Part shown: positions 14,668-25,235 of the stretch, piece by piece
Layout of the letters: the number at the start of each line of letters is the position of its first letter
Position numbering within the stretch: the stretch's first letter is position 1
Source of the DNA: Halopseudomonas yangmingensis
Lineage (GTDB): Bacteria > Pseudomonadota > Gammaproteobacteria > Pseudomonadales > Pseudomonadaceae
Assembly (NCBI RefSeq): GCF_900114825.1
Contig: NZ_FOUI01000006.1
Location: 62,001-126,000, forward strand
Reading direction: 5' to 3'
DNA length: 64,000 nucleotides
Notes under the pieces: generated by a model
Databases searched by the model: none
What the model saw: the letters and a program-made list of their open reading frames with translations, nothing else
What the model was told of the DNA's origin: nothing
Translations under genes and position numbers: made by a program

Positions 14668-16017
14668 GTGTCACTGATCAGTACGGACAAGCGGCGGATC
14701 ATCATCGGGCTGGGCAGCAGCGGGCTTTCGGTTGCCCGCTATCTGGCCGGCCGCGGGATGCCGTTTGCCGTCTGCGATACCCGCAGCGAGCCGCCGGGTC
14801 TGGCGCAGCTCAAGCGCTTTGCGCCGATGGCTGATATTTATCTGGGTGAGCTGGATCAGGTCTTGCTCTGTGCCGCCGATGAACTCATTGTCAGCCCCGG
14901 TATCGCCATCAGCTCCCCGGCGATTGCCGCCGCCCGTGCGGCTGGCGTGGCGGTGGTCGGGGATATCGAGCTGTTTGCCCGCGAGGCACAGGCGCCGATC
15001 GTCGCCATTACCGGCTCGAATGCCAAGAGCACCGTTACCACGCTGGTTGGCGAGATGGCCAAGATGGCTGGCAAGCGGGTGGCGGTGGGCGGCAACCTGG
15101 GTACGCCGGCGCTGGATCTGCTGGATCAGGATGCCGAGCTCTATGTGCTGGAAGTCTCCAGCTTCCAGTTGGAAACCACCGACTGCCTGAACGCCGAAGT
15201 GGCCACTGTGCTGAACATCAGTGAAGACCATATGGATCGTTATTCGGGTTTGCCAGCCTACCATCAGGCCAAGCACCGGATTTTCCGTGGGGCTCGCCAG
15301 GTGGTGGTAAATCGCGATGATCCGCTGTCGCGGCCGCTGGTGTCTGACCAGCTGCCATGCTGGACCTTCGGCCTGTCGCGTCCGGATCGGCACGGCTTCG
15401 GCTTGATCGAGCAGGACGGCGAGCGCTGGCTGGCCTACGAATTCAAGGCGTTGATGCCCGTGAGTGCGCTGAAAGTCCGCGGCGCACACAACCAGTCCAA
15501 TGCGCTGGCCGCACTGGCGATAGGGCAGGCCGCCGGACTGCCGATGGACAGCATGCTCAATACCCTGCGTGGTTTTACCGGATTGCCGCATCGCTGCCAG
15601 TGGGTGCTCCGGCATGCCGGCGTCGACTTCTACGACGACTCCAAGGCGACCAATGTGGGTGCTGCGCTGGCTGCCATCGAGGGACTGGGGCAGGACATGA
15701 CCGGCAAGTTGATCCTGATTGCCGGTGGTGACGGCAAGGGTGCCGACTTTGCGCCGCTGCGCGGCCCGGTTGCCGACTATTGCCGCGCGCTGGTGTTGAT
15801 CGGGCGCGATGCCGCGCTGCTGGAGCAGGCGCTGTATGGCAGCGTACCCATGGTGCGCGTGGACAGCCTGGACGAAGCTGTGCTGCAGGCGGCCGCCCGT
15901 GCGCGCTCTGGCGATGCGGTGCTGCTGTCGCCGGCCTGTGCCAGCCTGGATATGTTCCGCAATTTCGAGGAACGCGGTCAGGTGTTCGCTGCCGCCGTAC
16001 GGAGATTGCCCACATGA
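14668..16017 (+). CDS. murD: UDP-N-acetylmuramoylalanine--D-glutamate ligase
   Basis: MurD adds D-glutamate to UDP-MurNAc-L-Ala. I choose GTG 14668, seven bases after GAGGA, giving 449 residues starting MSLI as I recall for Pseudomonas MurD. A TTG two codons earlier is possible. ATP loop GSNAKST lies at 116-122, and the N-terminal Rossmann-like UDP-binding segment IIIGLGSSGLS lies at 11-21. Its stop overlaps the ftsW start (ATGA). Confidence 0.96.
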   Translation: MSLISTDKRRIIIGLGSSGLSVARYLAGRGMPFAVCDTRSEPPGLAQLKRFAPMADIYLGELDQVLLCAADELIVSPGIAISSPAIAAARAAGVAVVGDIELFAREAQAPIVAITGSNAKSTVTTLVGEMAKMAGKRVAVGGNLGTPALDLLDQDAELYVLEVSSFQLETTDCLNAEVATVLNISEDHMDRYSGLPAYHQAKHRIFRGARQVVVNRDDPLSRPLVSDQLPCWTFGLSRPDRHGFGLIEQDGERWLAYEFKALMPVSALKVRGAHNQSNALAALAIGQAAGLPMDSMLNTLRGFTGLPHRCQWVLRHAGVDFYDDSKATNVGAALAAIEGLGQDMTGKLILIAGGDGKGADFAPLRGPVADYCRALVLIGRDAALLEQALYGSVPMVRVDSLDEAVLQAAARARSGDAVLLSPACASLDMFRNFEERGQVFAAAVRRLPT

Positions 16018-17192
16018 GTGCCCTGATTCTCGACAATCTTGCTCAGGTGCTGCAGCCGATACGCGGAGAGCGCCGGTTTGCTTTCGATATGCCGCTGCTG
16101 GTGACTGCCTGTGCGTTGTTGGGACTGGGGCTGGTAATGGTCAGTTCGGCTTCCATGGAGGTCGCCGCCGGCCAGCTGGGTAATCCCTTCTATTACATGA
16201 TCCGCCAGATGATCTACCTGGTGATTGCAGTGGTTGCGCTGTTCTGTGCGCTCTGTGTGCCGATGTGGGTGTGGGAACGCTCGCGCTTTCTGCTGTTGTC
16301 GCTGGGCGTGATACTGCTGGTGGCAGTGCTGGTGCCGGGTATCGGTCGTGAAGTCAATGGCAGCTGGCGCTGGATTGCCCTGGGGCCGATCAATATCCAG
16401 CCTTCGGAGTTGGCCAAGCTGTTTGCCGTGGTGTTTCTGGCCGGTTATCTGGTGCATCGCCAGACCGAGGTTCAGGAGCACTGGCTGGGCTTCGTCAAGC
16501 CGTTCATGGTGCTGGGCCCGATGGCCGTACTGCTGATGCTGGAGCCGGACTTCGGTGCCACCGTGGTGCTGTTGGGTGCTGCTGTGGCCATGCTGTTTCT
16601 GGGGGGAGTCGGACTGGTACGCTTTACCCTGTTGTTTGCCGGACTGGCCGCCTGTGCCGTGGCACTGGTTCTGTACGAACCCTACCGGTTGCAGCGGCTG
16701 ACCAGTTTTTCCAACCCCTGGGAAGATCCCTTCGGTACCGGTTACCAGCTCAGCCAGGCGCTGATCGCTTTTGGCCGCGGTGAATGGTTTGGCGTAGGCC
16801 TGGGTAACAGCATCCAGAAGCAGTTCTATCTGCCCGAGGCACATACCGACTTTGTGTTTGCGGTGATTGCCGAGGAGCTGGGCATGATTGGTGCCCTGCT
16901 GGCCTTTGCCCTGTTGATTCATCTGGCCCTGCGCAGCCTGTATATCGGCCTGTGGGCAGAGCGCGCGGGAAGACTGTTTGCTGCCTATCTGGCCTATGGC
17001 ATCGCCATCATGTGGTGCGGCCAGATCATCATCAACGTCGGTGTGAATGTCGGCCTGCTGCCGACCAAGGGGCTGACCCTGCCATTTCTCAGCTACGGCG
17101 GCAGCTCACTGGTGGTCTGCTGCATCAGCCTGGGCATCCTTCTGAGGATTGACTGGGAACGGCGACAGGCGGAACAGGGAGGTGGCGCATGA
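16014..17192 (+). CDS. ftsW: Peptidoglycan glycosyltransferase FtsW
   Basis: FtsW is the SEDS-family polymerase that builds septal glycan strands with FtsI. Start ATG 16014 overlaps the murD stop and gives 392 residues with about ten membrane helices. Family landmarks are WRWIALGPINIQPSELAK in the first half and, after a large periplasmic loop containing FSNPWEDPFGTGYQLSQAL, the segment ending in HTDFVFAVIAEELG. The final helix region has the TKGLTLPFLSYGGSS signature. A cytoplasmic basic tail ends the protein. Confidence 0.96.
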   Translation: MSALILDNLAQVLQPIRGERRFAFDMPLLVTACALLGLGLVMVSSASMEVAAGQLGNPFYYMIRQMIYLVIAVVALFCALCVPMWVWERSRFLLLSLGVILLVAVLVPGIGREVNGSWRWIALGPINIQPSELAKLFAVVFLAGYLVHRQTEVQEHWLGFVKPFMVLGPMAVLLMLEPDFGATVVLLGAAVAMLFLGGVGLVRFTLLFAGLAACAVALVLYEPYRLQRLTSFSNPWEDPFGTGYQLSQALIAFGRGEWFGVGLGNSIQKQFYLPEAHTDFVFAVIAEELGMIGALLAFALLIHLALRSLYIGLWAERAGRLFAAYLAYGIAIMWCGQIIINVGVNVGLLPTKGLTLPFLSYGGSSLVVCCISLGILLRIDWERRQAEQGGGA

Positions 17193-18251
17193 GCGCGCGC
17201 ATTCTGGTAATGGCCGGTGGTACCGGCGGACACGTGTTTCCGGCACTGGCCTGCGCCCTGCAACTGCAACAGCAGGGCTACGAGGTGCACTGGCTGGGTA
17301 CGCGGCGCGGCATCGAAGCCGATCTGGTGCCTCAGGCCGGTTTGCCGATCCATTTCATCGATATCCAGGGTATCCGTGGCAAGGGCATGCTGGATCTGCT
17401 GAAGGCGCCTGTACGCATTATCCGTGCACTGCTGCAGTCGCTGCGATTGCTGCGCCAGCTGCAGCCGGTCTGTGTGCTGGGTGCCGGCGGCTATGTCACC
17501 GGCCCTGGCGGTCTGGCCGCCTGGCTCAAGCGTATTCCGCTGGTGATCCACGAACAGAACGCCGTGGCCGGCACCAGCAACCGGCTGCTGGCGCGTCTTG
17601 CCGCCCGCCGTTGCGAAGGTTTTCCTGGCACTTTTGCCGACTCCGAGCGGCGTCGCAGTACCGGTAATCCGGTGCGCCAGGAGATTTTCTCGGTCAAGCC
17701 GCAAGCCTGGGATGGCCAGCGCCGCCCGCGCTTGCTGGTACTGGGCGGTAGTCTGGGCGCCATGCCGCTCAATCGCTTGCTGCCACAATCGCTGGCCCTG
17801 CTGCCGACGACCCTGCGACCCGAGGTGGTTCACCAGTGTGGCAAGCAGCACGTCGAGGCGACCCGCGAGCTGTATGCCGATGCCGGCGTACAGGCTTTTG
17901 TCGAGCCCTTTGTCAGCGACATGGCCGGTGCCTACCAGTGGGCAGACCTTGTGGTTTGTCGTGCCGGCGCACTGACGGTCAGCGAACTGGCGGCAGCCGG
18001 TCGTACCGCGCTACTGATTCCACTGCCGCATGCGATTGATGACCACCAGACTGCCAACGCTCGCCATCTGGCCTCGCACGGTGCTGCCGAACTGCTGCCG
18101 CAACGCGGCCTGACCGCTGAAGACCTGGCGCGGCGCCTGGAATTCCTGTTTACCCATCCGGAGACACTTAAGCAGATGTCCGACCAAGCCCGCCTGCTGG
18201 CCTCGCCGACCGCCACCACCGACGTGGTGCGCGCCTGTCTGGAGGTGGCCC

Positions 18252-18262
<11 letters not shown>
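17189..18262 (+). CDS. murG: UDP-GlcNAc:lipid I N-acetylglucosaminyltransferase MurG
   Basis: MurG converts lipid I to lipid II on the cytoplasmic face of the membrane. It is a GT-B glycosyltransferase of 357 residues with the N-terminal GGTGGH loop at 10-15, the [11 protein letters not shown] segment near 95 and HEQNAVAG near 123. The C-terminal UDP-GlcNAc domain contains [16 protein letters not shown] near 257. It overlaps ftsW by four bases and murC by 11. Confidence 0.96.
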
Positions 18263-20623
<2,361 letters not shown>

Positions 20624-20633
20624 GGCACAGACA

Positions 20634-21500
20634 ATGATCGGGCCGATGGTCAAGGGCATGCAGGGCGGGGCGGGGCGGCGCAAGCCGGCCAGCCGTGGCG
20701 CTGTGCGTGTTGCACCGCCGGCTCCGCGCAAGCCGCTGAGCCAGCGCTTGCGGTTCAGCCTGCCATCGCCGCAGCCGTTGCTGAAGCGTTCGCGGGAGCT
20801 GCTGTGGCCGCTGCTGCTGGTATTGCTGGGGGTTGGTCTGTATGAGCTGGGCACCCGTTTGTGGCCGCTGGCCGACCGGCCGGTAGCACTGATCAGCGTG
20901 CAGGGCGAGTTGCAGTATATCGACCGTAACGCCATGCAAGGGGTGATTCAGCCGTATCTGGACAGTCGCTTTCTGACACTGGATCTACATGCCCTGCAAC
21001 GGGATCTGGCGCAGATGCCCTGGGTTGCCAGCGTGTCCCTGCAACGGGTGTGGCCTGACCAGCTGGTGATCCGTATTGACGAGCACCTGCCGGTGGCCCG
21101 CTGGGGCGATACAGCGCTGCTGAACAATGCCGGGCGTACCTTCACTCCCGGTGACATCAGCGAATTTGCCGACCTGCCACGGCTGGACGGCCCGCAGCGC
21201 AACAAGCGCAAGGTGATGCAGCAGTACCAGGAGCTTAACCGCATGCTGCGCAGCCACGGTCACAGCATCGCCGCGCTGGAATTGCGCGAGCGGGGCAGCT
21301 GGTTCCTGACCACCCAGGACGGCATCCAGATGCTGTTCGGGCGCGATCAGCTGGTCGACAAGCTGCAACGATTTCTGACTATCGACCAGCATTTGCTGGC
21401 CGACCGACGTGAACTTATCGCGCAGGTGGACCTGCGCTACAGCAACGGCATGGCGGTGACCTGGCGCACCCCGGCCGATGCCGGAAACCAAGCGGAGTAG
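20634..21500 (+). CDS. ftsQ: Cell division protein FtsQ
   Basis: FtsQ is a bitopic inner-membrane division protein that scaffolds FtsL and FtsB. ATG 20634 has GAGG eight bases upstream, giving 288 residues; an in-frame ATG at 20610 lies within ddlB and is less likely. The protein has a long basic, Pro/Arg-rich cytoplasmic tail (about 1-50), a membrane helix (about 60-82), a POTRA domain starting near ALISVQGELQYID (about 85-160), and a periplasmic beta domain to the end. Confidence 0.94.
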   Translation: MIGPMVKGMQGGAGRRKPASRGAVRVAPPAPRKPLSQRLRFSLPSPQPLLKRSRELLWPLLLVLLGVGLYELGTRLWPLADRPVALISVQGELQYIDRNAMQGVIQPYLDSRFLTLDLHALQRDLAQMPWVASVSLQRVWPDQLVIRIDEHLPVARWGDTALLNNAGRTFTPGDISEFADLPRLDGPQRNKRKVMQQYQELNRMLRSHGHSIAALELRERGSWFLTTQDGIQMLFGRDQLVDKLQRFLTIDQHLLADRRELIAQVDLRYSNGMAVTWRTPADAGNQAE

Positions 21501-21508
21501 TGGCAACC

Positions 21509-22741
21509 ATGGCAAGCAAGCAGGGCAGCAAGATGATCGTCGGACTGGACATCGGCACTTCCAAGGTGGTGGCGCTGGTGGCCGAGGTTGGTGCCGACGG
21601 TCAACTGGAGATCGCCGGAATCGGCTCGCACCCCTCGCGTGGCATCAAGAAGGGCGTGGTGGTGAATATCGAGTCCACCGTGCAGTCGATCCAGCGTGCC
21701 ATCGAGGAGGCCGAACTGATGGCTGGCTGCCAGATTCACTCGGTATATGCCGGGATAGCCGGTAACCACATACGCAGCCTGAACTCCCACGGCATAGTCG
21801 CCATCCGTGACCGTGAAGTGGTGCAGGCGGATATCGAGCGGGTACTGGATGCCGGGCAGGCGGTGGCGATTCCGGCAGACCAGAAGGTGCTGCACATTCT
21901 GCCGCAGGAATATGTGATCGATAACCAGGAAGGCGTGCGTGAACCGCTGGGCATGTCCGGCGTTCGCCTGGAGGCCAAGGTACATCTGGTGACCTGTGCG
22001 CTGAACGCAGTGCAGAACGTGGAGAAGTGCATCCGCCGCTGTGGTCTGGAAGTGGACGACATCATTCTCGAACAGCTGGCATCCAGTCATGCCGTGCTGA
22101 CCGAGGACGAGAAGGAACTGGGCGTGTGTCTGGTCGATATCGGCGGAGGTACTACGGATATCGCCATCTTTACCGAAGGCGCAATCCGGCATACCGCGGT
22201 GATCCCGATTGCCGGCGACCAGGTCACCAACGACATCGCCATGGCACTGCGTACGCCGACCCAGTACGCCGAAGAAATCAAGATCCGCTACGCCTGTGCG
22301 CTGGCGAAGCTGGCCGGTCCCGAAGAAACCATCAAGGTGCCGAGTGTTGGCGAGCGGCCGCCGCGTGATCTGTCGCGTCAGGCATTGGCCGAGGTGGTCG
22401 AGCCGCGTTACGACGAGTTGTTCACCCTGATCCAGGCAGAACTGCGTCGTTCCGGTTACGAGGACATGATCCCCGCCGGCATAGTGCTGACCGGCGGCAC
22501 CGCCAAGATGGAAGGTGCGGTAGAGCTGGCCGAAGAGATTTTCCACATGCCGGTACGCCTGGGCTACCCGCATGAGGTCAAGGGGCTGACTGATGTGGTG
22601 CGCAACCCGATCTACGCCACCGGCGTAGGGCTGTTGATGTATGGCGCACGGCATCAGGGCAATTCAGGCGGCCTGACCCCCGAGGGGCCGCGTGAACCAT
22701 TGCTGCAGCGGGTGCGGCGCTGGTTCAAGGGCAATTTCTGA
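21509..22741 (+). CDS. ftsA: Cell division protein FtsA
   Basis: FtsA is the actin-like membrane tether of the Z ring. I choose ATG 21509 (protein starting MASK, 410 residues), although GTG 21500, three codons earlier, is closer to the GGAG site. Actin-family motifs include VGLDIGTSKVVALV near 12-25, the ATP-binding DIGGGTTDIAIF near 210-221 and LTGGTAKMEG near 328-337. The C-terminus ends in a basic amphipathic stretch (RVRRWFKGNF) fitting the membrane-targeting helix. Confidence 0.95.
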   Translation: MASKQGSKMIVGLDIGTSKVVALVAEVGADGQLEIAGIGSHPSRGIKKGVVVNIESTVQSIQRAIEEAELMAGCQIHSVYAGIAGNHIRSLNSHGIVAIRDREVVQADIERVLDAGQAVAIPADQKVLHILPQEYVIDNQEGVREPLGMSGVRLEAKVHLVTCALNAVQNVEKCIRRCGLEVDDIILEQLASSHAVLTEDEKELGVCLVDIGGGTTDIAIFTEGAIRHTAVIPIAGDQVTNDIAMALRTPTQYAEEIKIRYACALAKLAGPEETIKVPSVGERPPRDLSRQALAEVVEPRYDELFTLIQAELRRSGYEDMIPAGIVLTGGTAKMEGAVELAEEIFHMPVRLGYPHEVKGLTDVVRNPIYATGVGLLMYGARHQGNSGGLTPEGPREPLLQRVRRWFKGNF

Positions 22742-22770
22742 AGCAGGACCGAAAGGTCTGAATGTAAAAA

Positions 22771-22794
22771 CAACGAAACAACGAAACAACGAAA
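22771..22794 (+). repeat. Three tandem copies of CAACGAAA in the ftsA-ftsZ gap
   Basis: The 8-base unit CAACGAAA occurs three times head to tail, then CGAG. It lies in the 77-base gap between ftsA and ftsZ, just before the ftsZ ribosome binding site at 22807-22812. A GTG at 22798 is in frame with ftsZ right after the repeat. Confidence 0.9.
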
Positions 22795-22818
22795 CGAGTG
22801 CAACTCAAGGAGAACAAC

Positions 22819-24000
22819 ATGTTTGAACTCATCGACAACCTGCCGCCGAATGCTGTCATCAAGGTCGTTGGCGTAGGTGGTGGCGGCGGCAATGCGCTGC
22901 AGCACATGGTGACCAACAACATCGAAGGCGTTGAATTCATTTGTGCCAACACCGATGCCCAAGCCCTGCGCAACGTCAGTGCACGGACTGTACTGCAGCT
23001 GGGCACCACGGTGACCAAGGGTCTGGGCGCCGGTGCCAACCCGCTGGTAGGCCGCGAAGCGGCAATCGAGGATCGCGAGCGCATCGCCGAGGTGCTGCAG
23101 GGCTCCGACATGGTCTTCATTACCGCCGGCATGGGCGGTGGTACCGGTACCGGTGCGGCACCGGTGGTGGCTGAAGTGGCCCGTGAAATGGGTATCCTCA
23201 CGGTCGCTGTGGTGACCAAGCCCTTCCCCTTCGAAGGCCGCAAGCGCATGCAGATCGCTGACGAGGGTATCCGCGAGCTGAGCCAGCATGTCGACTCGCT
23301 GATCACCATCCCCAACGAGAAGCTGCTCACCGTGCTTGGCAAGGATGCCAGCCTGCTGGCTGCCTTCAGCAAGGCCAACGACGTCCTGTTTGGTGCGGTC
23401 CAGGGTATTGCTGACCTGATCATGCGTCCCGGCATGATCAACGTCGACTTTGCCGACGTGAAAACCGTCATGAGCGAAATGGGCATGGCGATGATGGGAA
23501 CCGGCCACGCCAGCGGCCCGAACCGCGCCCGTGAAGCCGCAGAAGCCGCGATCCGCAGCCCGCTGCTGGAAGACGTCAACCTGATGGGCGCACGCGGCAT
23601 TCTGGTCAATATCACTGCCGGCCCGGACCTCTCCCTGGGTGAGTTCAACGAAGTCGGTACAACCGTTGAGGAATTCGCCTCCGATCAGGCTACCGTGGTC
23701 GTCGGTACCGTGATTGATCCGGAGCTGCGTGATGAACTGCGGGTTACCGTGGTTGCCACCGGCCTCAGTGGCAAGGTGGAAAAGCCGGTCAAGGTGGTTG
23801 ATAACACTGTCCAGCAGTCACCGGTTGCCCAGCCGCGCCGTAATGACATGATGGAGCCGAACTACCGTGATCTGGACCGTCCGACGGTAATGCGCAGCCA
23901 GAATGCTCAAGGCGCAGCGGCTGCCCGTCACAGCGCGGCACCGGCGGAAGATCTGGACTATCTGGATATTCCGGCGTTCCTGCGTCGCCAGGCCGATTGA
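22819..24000 (+). CDS. ftsZ: Cell division protein FtsZ
   Basis: FtsZ is the tubulin-like GTPase that forms the Z ring. ATG 22819 is preceded by AAGGAG at 22807-22812 and gives 393 residues. The GTPase core has VGGGGGN-like loop residues at 19-25 and the tubulin signature GGGTGTG at 106-112; the T7 synergy loop lies near 205-212. A variable linker (about 318-375) leads to the conserved C-terminal peptide DYLDIPAFLRRQAD, which binds FtsA and ZipA. GTG 22798 could give a seven-residue extension but lacks a comparable ribosome site. Confidence 0.97.
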   Translation: MFELIDNLPPNAVIKVVGVGGGGGNALQHMVTNNIEGVEFICANTDAQALRNVSARTVLQLGTTVTKGLGAGANPLVGREAAIEDRERIAEVLQGSDMVFITAGMGGGTGTGAAPVVAEVAREMGILTVAVVTKPFPFEGRKRMQIADEGIRELSQHVDSLITIPNEKLLTVLGKDASLLAAFSKANDVLFGAVQGIADLIMRPGMINVDFADVKTVMSEMGMAMMGTGHASGPNRAREAAEAAIRSPLLEDVNLMGARGILVNITAGPDLSLGEFNEVGTTVEEFASDQATVVVGTVIDPELRDELRVTVVATGLSGKVEKPVKVVDNTVQQSPVAQPRRNDMMEPNYRDLDRPTVMRSQNAQGAAAARHSAAPAEDLDYLDIPAFLRRQAD

Positions 24001-24033
24001 TTGGATCAATCGGTCGTATAGACCGCGGCGGTG

Positions 24034-24068
24034 TTCAACGGGCGGCGCACTCTGTTAAGATGTGCGCC
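24034..24068 (+). promoter_or_regulatory. lpxC promoter candidate embedded in a palindrome
   Basis: GGCGCAC at 24044-24050 and GTGCGCC at 24062-24068 form a perfect 7-bp inverted repeat around an 11-base centre containing a TAAGAT element (24056-24061). A weak TTCAAC lies 16 bases upstream. This could be a promoter overlapped by an operator, or simply a hairpin in the ftsZ-lpxC intergenic region. Confidence 0.4.
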
Positions 24069-24110
24069 ACTTGTTGAAAATCATTCTTGTTTGTGGCGGG
24101 TGCTCATCAC

Positions 24111-25022
24111 ATGATCAGACAACGCACGCTGAAGAACGTCATCCGGGCAACCGGTGTCGGTCTGCATTCGGGTGAAAAGGTCTACCTGACCCTGAAACCG
24201 GCTCCGGTCGATTCGGGTATCGTATTCCGTCGCGTGGATCTGGAGCCGGCAGTTGATATTCCAGCCAAGGCCGAAAATGTCGGCGAAACCACCATGTCCA
24301 CCACCCTGGTAAAGGATGGTGCCAAGGTGGATACCGTCGAGCATTTGTTGTCGGCCATGGCGGGTCTGGGTATCGACAACGCGGTGATCGAGCTGAGCGC
24401 GCCGGAAGTGCCAATCATGGACGGCAGCGCCGGGCCCTTTGTGTTCCTGATCCAGTCAGCCGGAATCGAGGAGCAGGAAGCGCCCAAACAGTTCATTCGC
24501 ATCAAGCGTGAAGTGACGGTGGAAGAAGACGGCAAGCGTGCCACCTTTGTGCCGTTCAACGGGTTCAAGGTGTCTTTTGCCATCGACTTCGACCATCCGG
24601 TATTCCGCAACCGTAGCCAGTTTGCCAGTGTCGACTTCTCCAGCACCTCCTTTGTCAAGGAAGTCAGCCGGGCACGCACCTTTGGCTTTATGCGCGATAT
24701 CGAGCAGTTGCGTTCACATAACCTGGCGCTTGGCGGCAGTGTCGACAATGCCATCGTGGTTGACGAGTACCGCGTGCTCAACGAAGACGGCCTGCGTTAC
24801 GAAGACGAATTCGTGCGGCACAAGATCCTGGATGCTATCGGTGACCTGTATCTGCTGGGCAAGAGCCTGATTGGCGAGTTTCGCGGCGAGAAGTCCGGCC
24901 ACGCGCTGAACAACAAGCTGCTGCGCGCCCTGTTGGCACAGCAGGATGCCTGGGAGCTGGTGACCTTCGACGATGCAGTCACTGCCCCGATATCCTTTAT
25001 GCGGCCCGCCGCCGCAGTCTGA
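24111..25022 (+). CDS. lpxC: UDP-3-O-acyl-N-acetylglucosamine deacetylase
   Basis: LpxC carries out the committed step of lipid A synthesis, a zinc-dependent deacetylation. Start ATG 24111 gives 303 residues, the length I recall for the P. aeruginosa enzyme; an upstream in-frame ATG at 24087 would add eight residues. Zinc ligands are visible as His in [15 protein letters not shown] (near residue 78) and His/Asp in the HKILDAIGD segment (near 237-241). The usual downstream Pseudomonas genes (M23 peptidase, secA) are not here. Confidence 0.97.
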   Translation: MIRQRTLKNVIRATGVGLHSGEKVYLTLKPAPVDSGIVFRRVDLEPAVDIPAKAENVGETTMSTTLVKDGAKVDTVEHLLSAMAGLGIDNAVIELSAPEVPIMDGSAGPFVFLIQSAGIEEQEAPKQFIRIKREVTVEEDGKRATFVPFNGFKVSFAIDFDHPVFRNRSQFASVDFSSTSFVKEVSRARTFGFMRDIEQLRSHNLALGGSVDNAIVVDEYRVLNEDGLRYEDEFVRHKILDAIGDLYLLGKSLIGEFRGEKSGHALNNKLLRALLAQQDAWELVTFDDAVTAPISFMRPAAAV

Positions 25023-25046
25023 AATACCTCGTTTCGTTGTACTTCA

Positions 25047-25071
25047 ACGGCTGCCTCGGCAGCCGTTTTTT
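25047..25071 (+). terminator. Rho-independent terminator after lpxC
   Basis: ACGGCTGC, a CTCG loop and GCAGCCGT are followed by a T tract, 25 bases after the lpxC stop. It closes the dcw-lpxC transcription unit. Confidence 0.9.
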
Positions 25072-25090
25072 ATTGCCCTCGCAAAACCCC

Positions 25091-25235
25091 GGCAGACCTG
25101 CGGGCTGCATTGCCGAATGAATTCGGCGATCCCAAAATCAAAGCCCCAACACGGGGGCCTTGACGGGTGCCGGGAGCCTGGGATCGCCGACGTCAGTCGG
25201 CCAGCACGGCGAAGCCCTGCGCAGGGTTAGCCCTG
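25091..25235 (-). repeat. Dispersed palindromic repeat, copy C (inverted, diverged)
   Basis: Read on the minus strand, this stretch shows the same order of blocks as the repeats at 43969-44099 and 45853-46024: a TGCTGGCCGACTGA block, then CGATCCCA, a spacer, a GCCGAATTCATTCGGC palindrome and a GCAGCCCG-type hairpin ending near GCCGGGGTTT. Here the two GCCGA...TCGGC palindromes are complete but altered. Its left part also has the palindrome CCCTGCGCAGGG, which overlaps the stop of the minus-strand transporter gene. There is no coding frame and no transposase. Confidence 0.7.

Noticed and set aside
22771-22794. Possible CRISPR-like array
   Set aside because: Units are 8 bp with no spacers; a simple tandem repeat.
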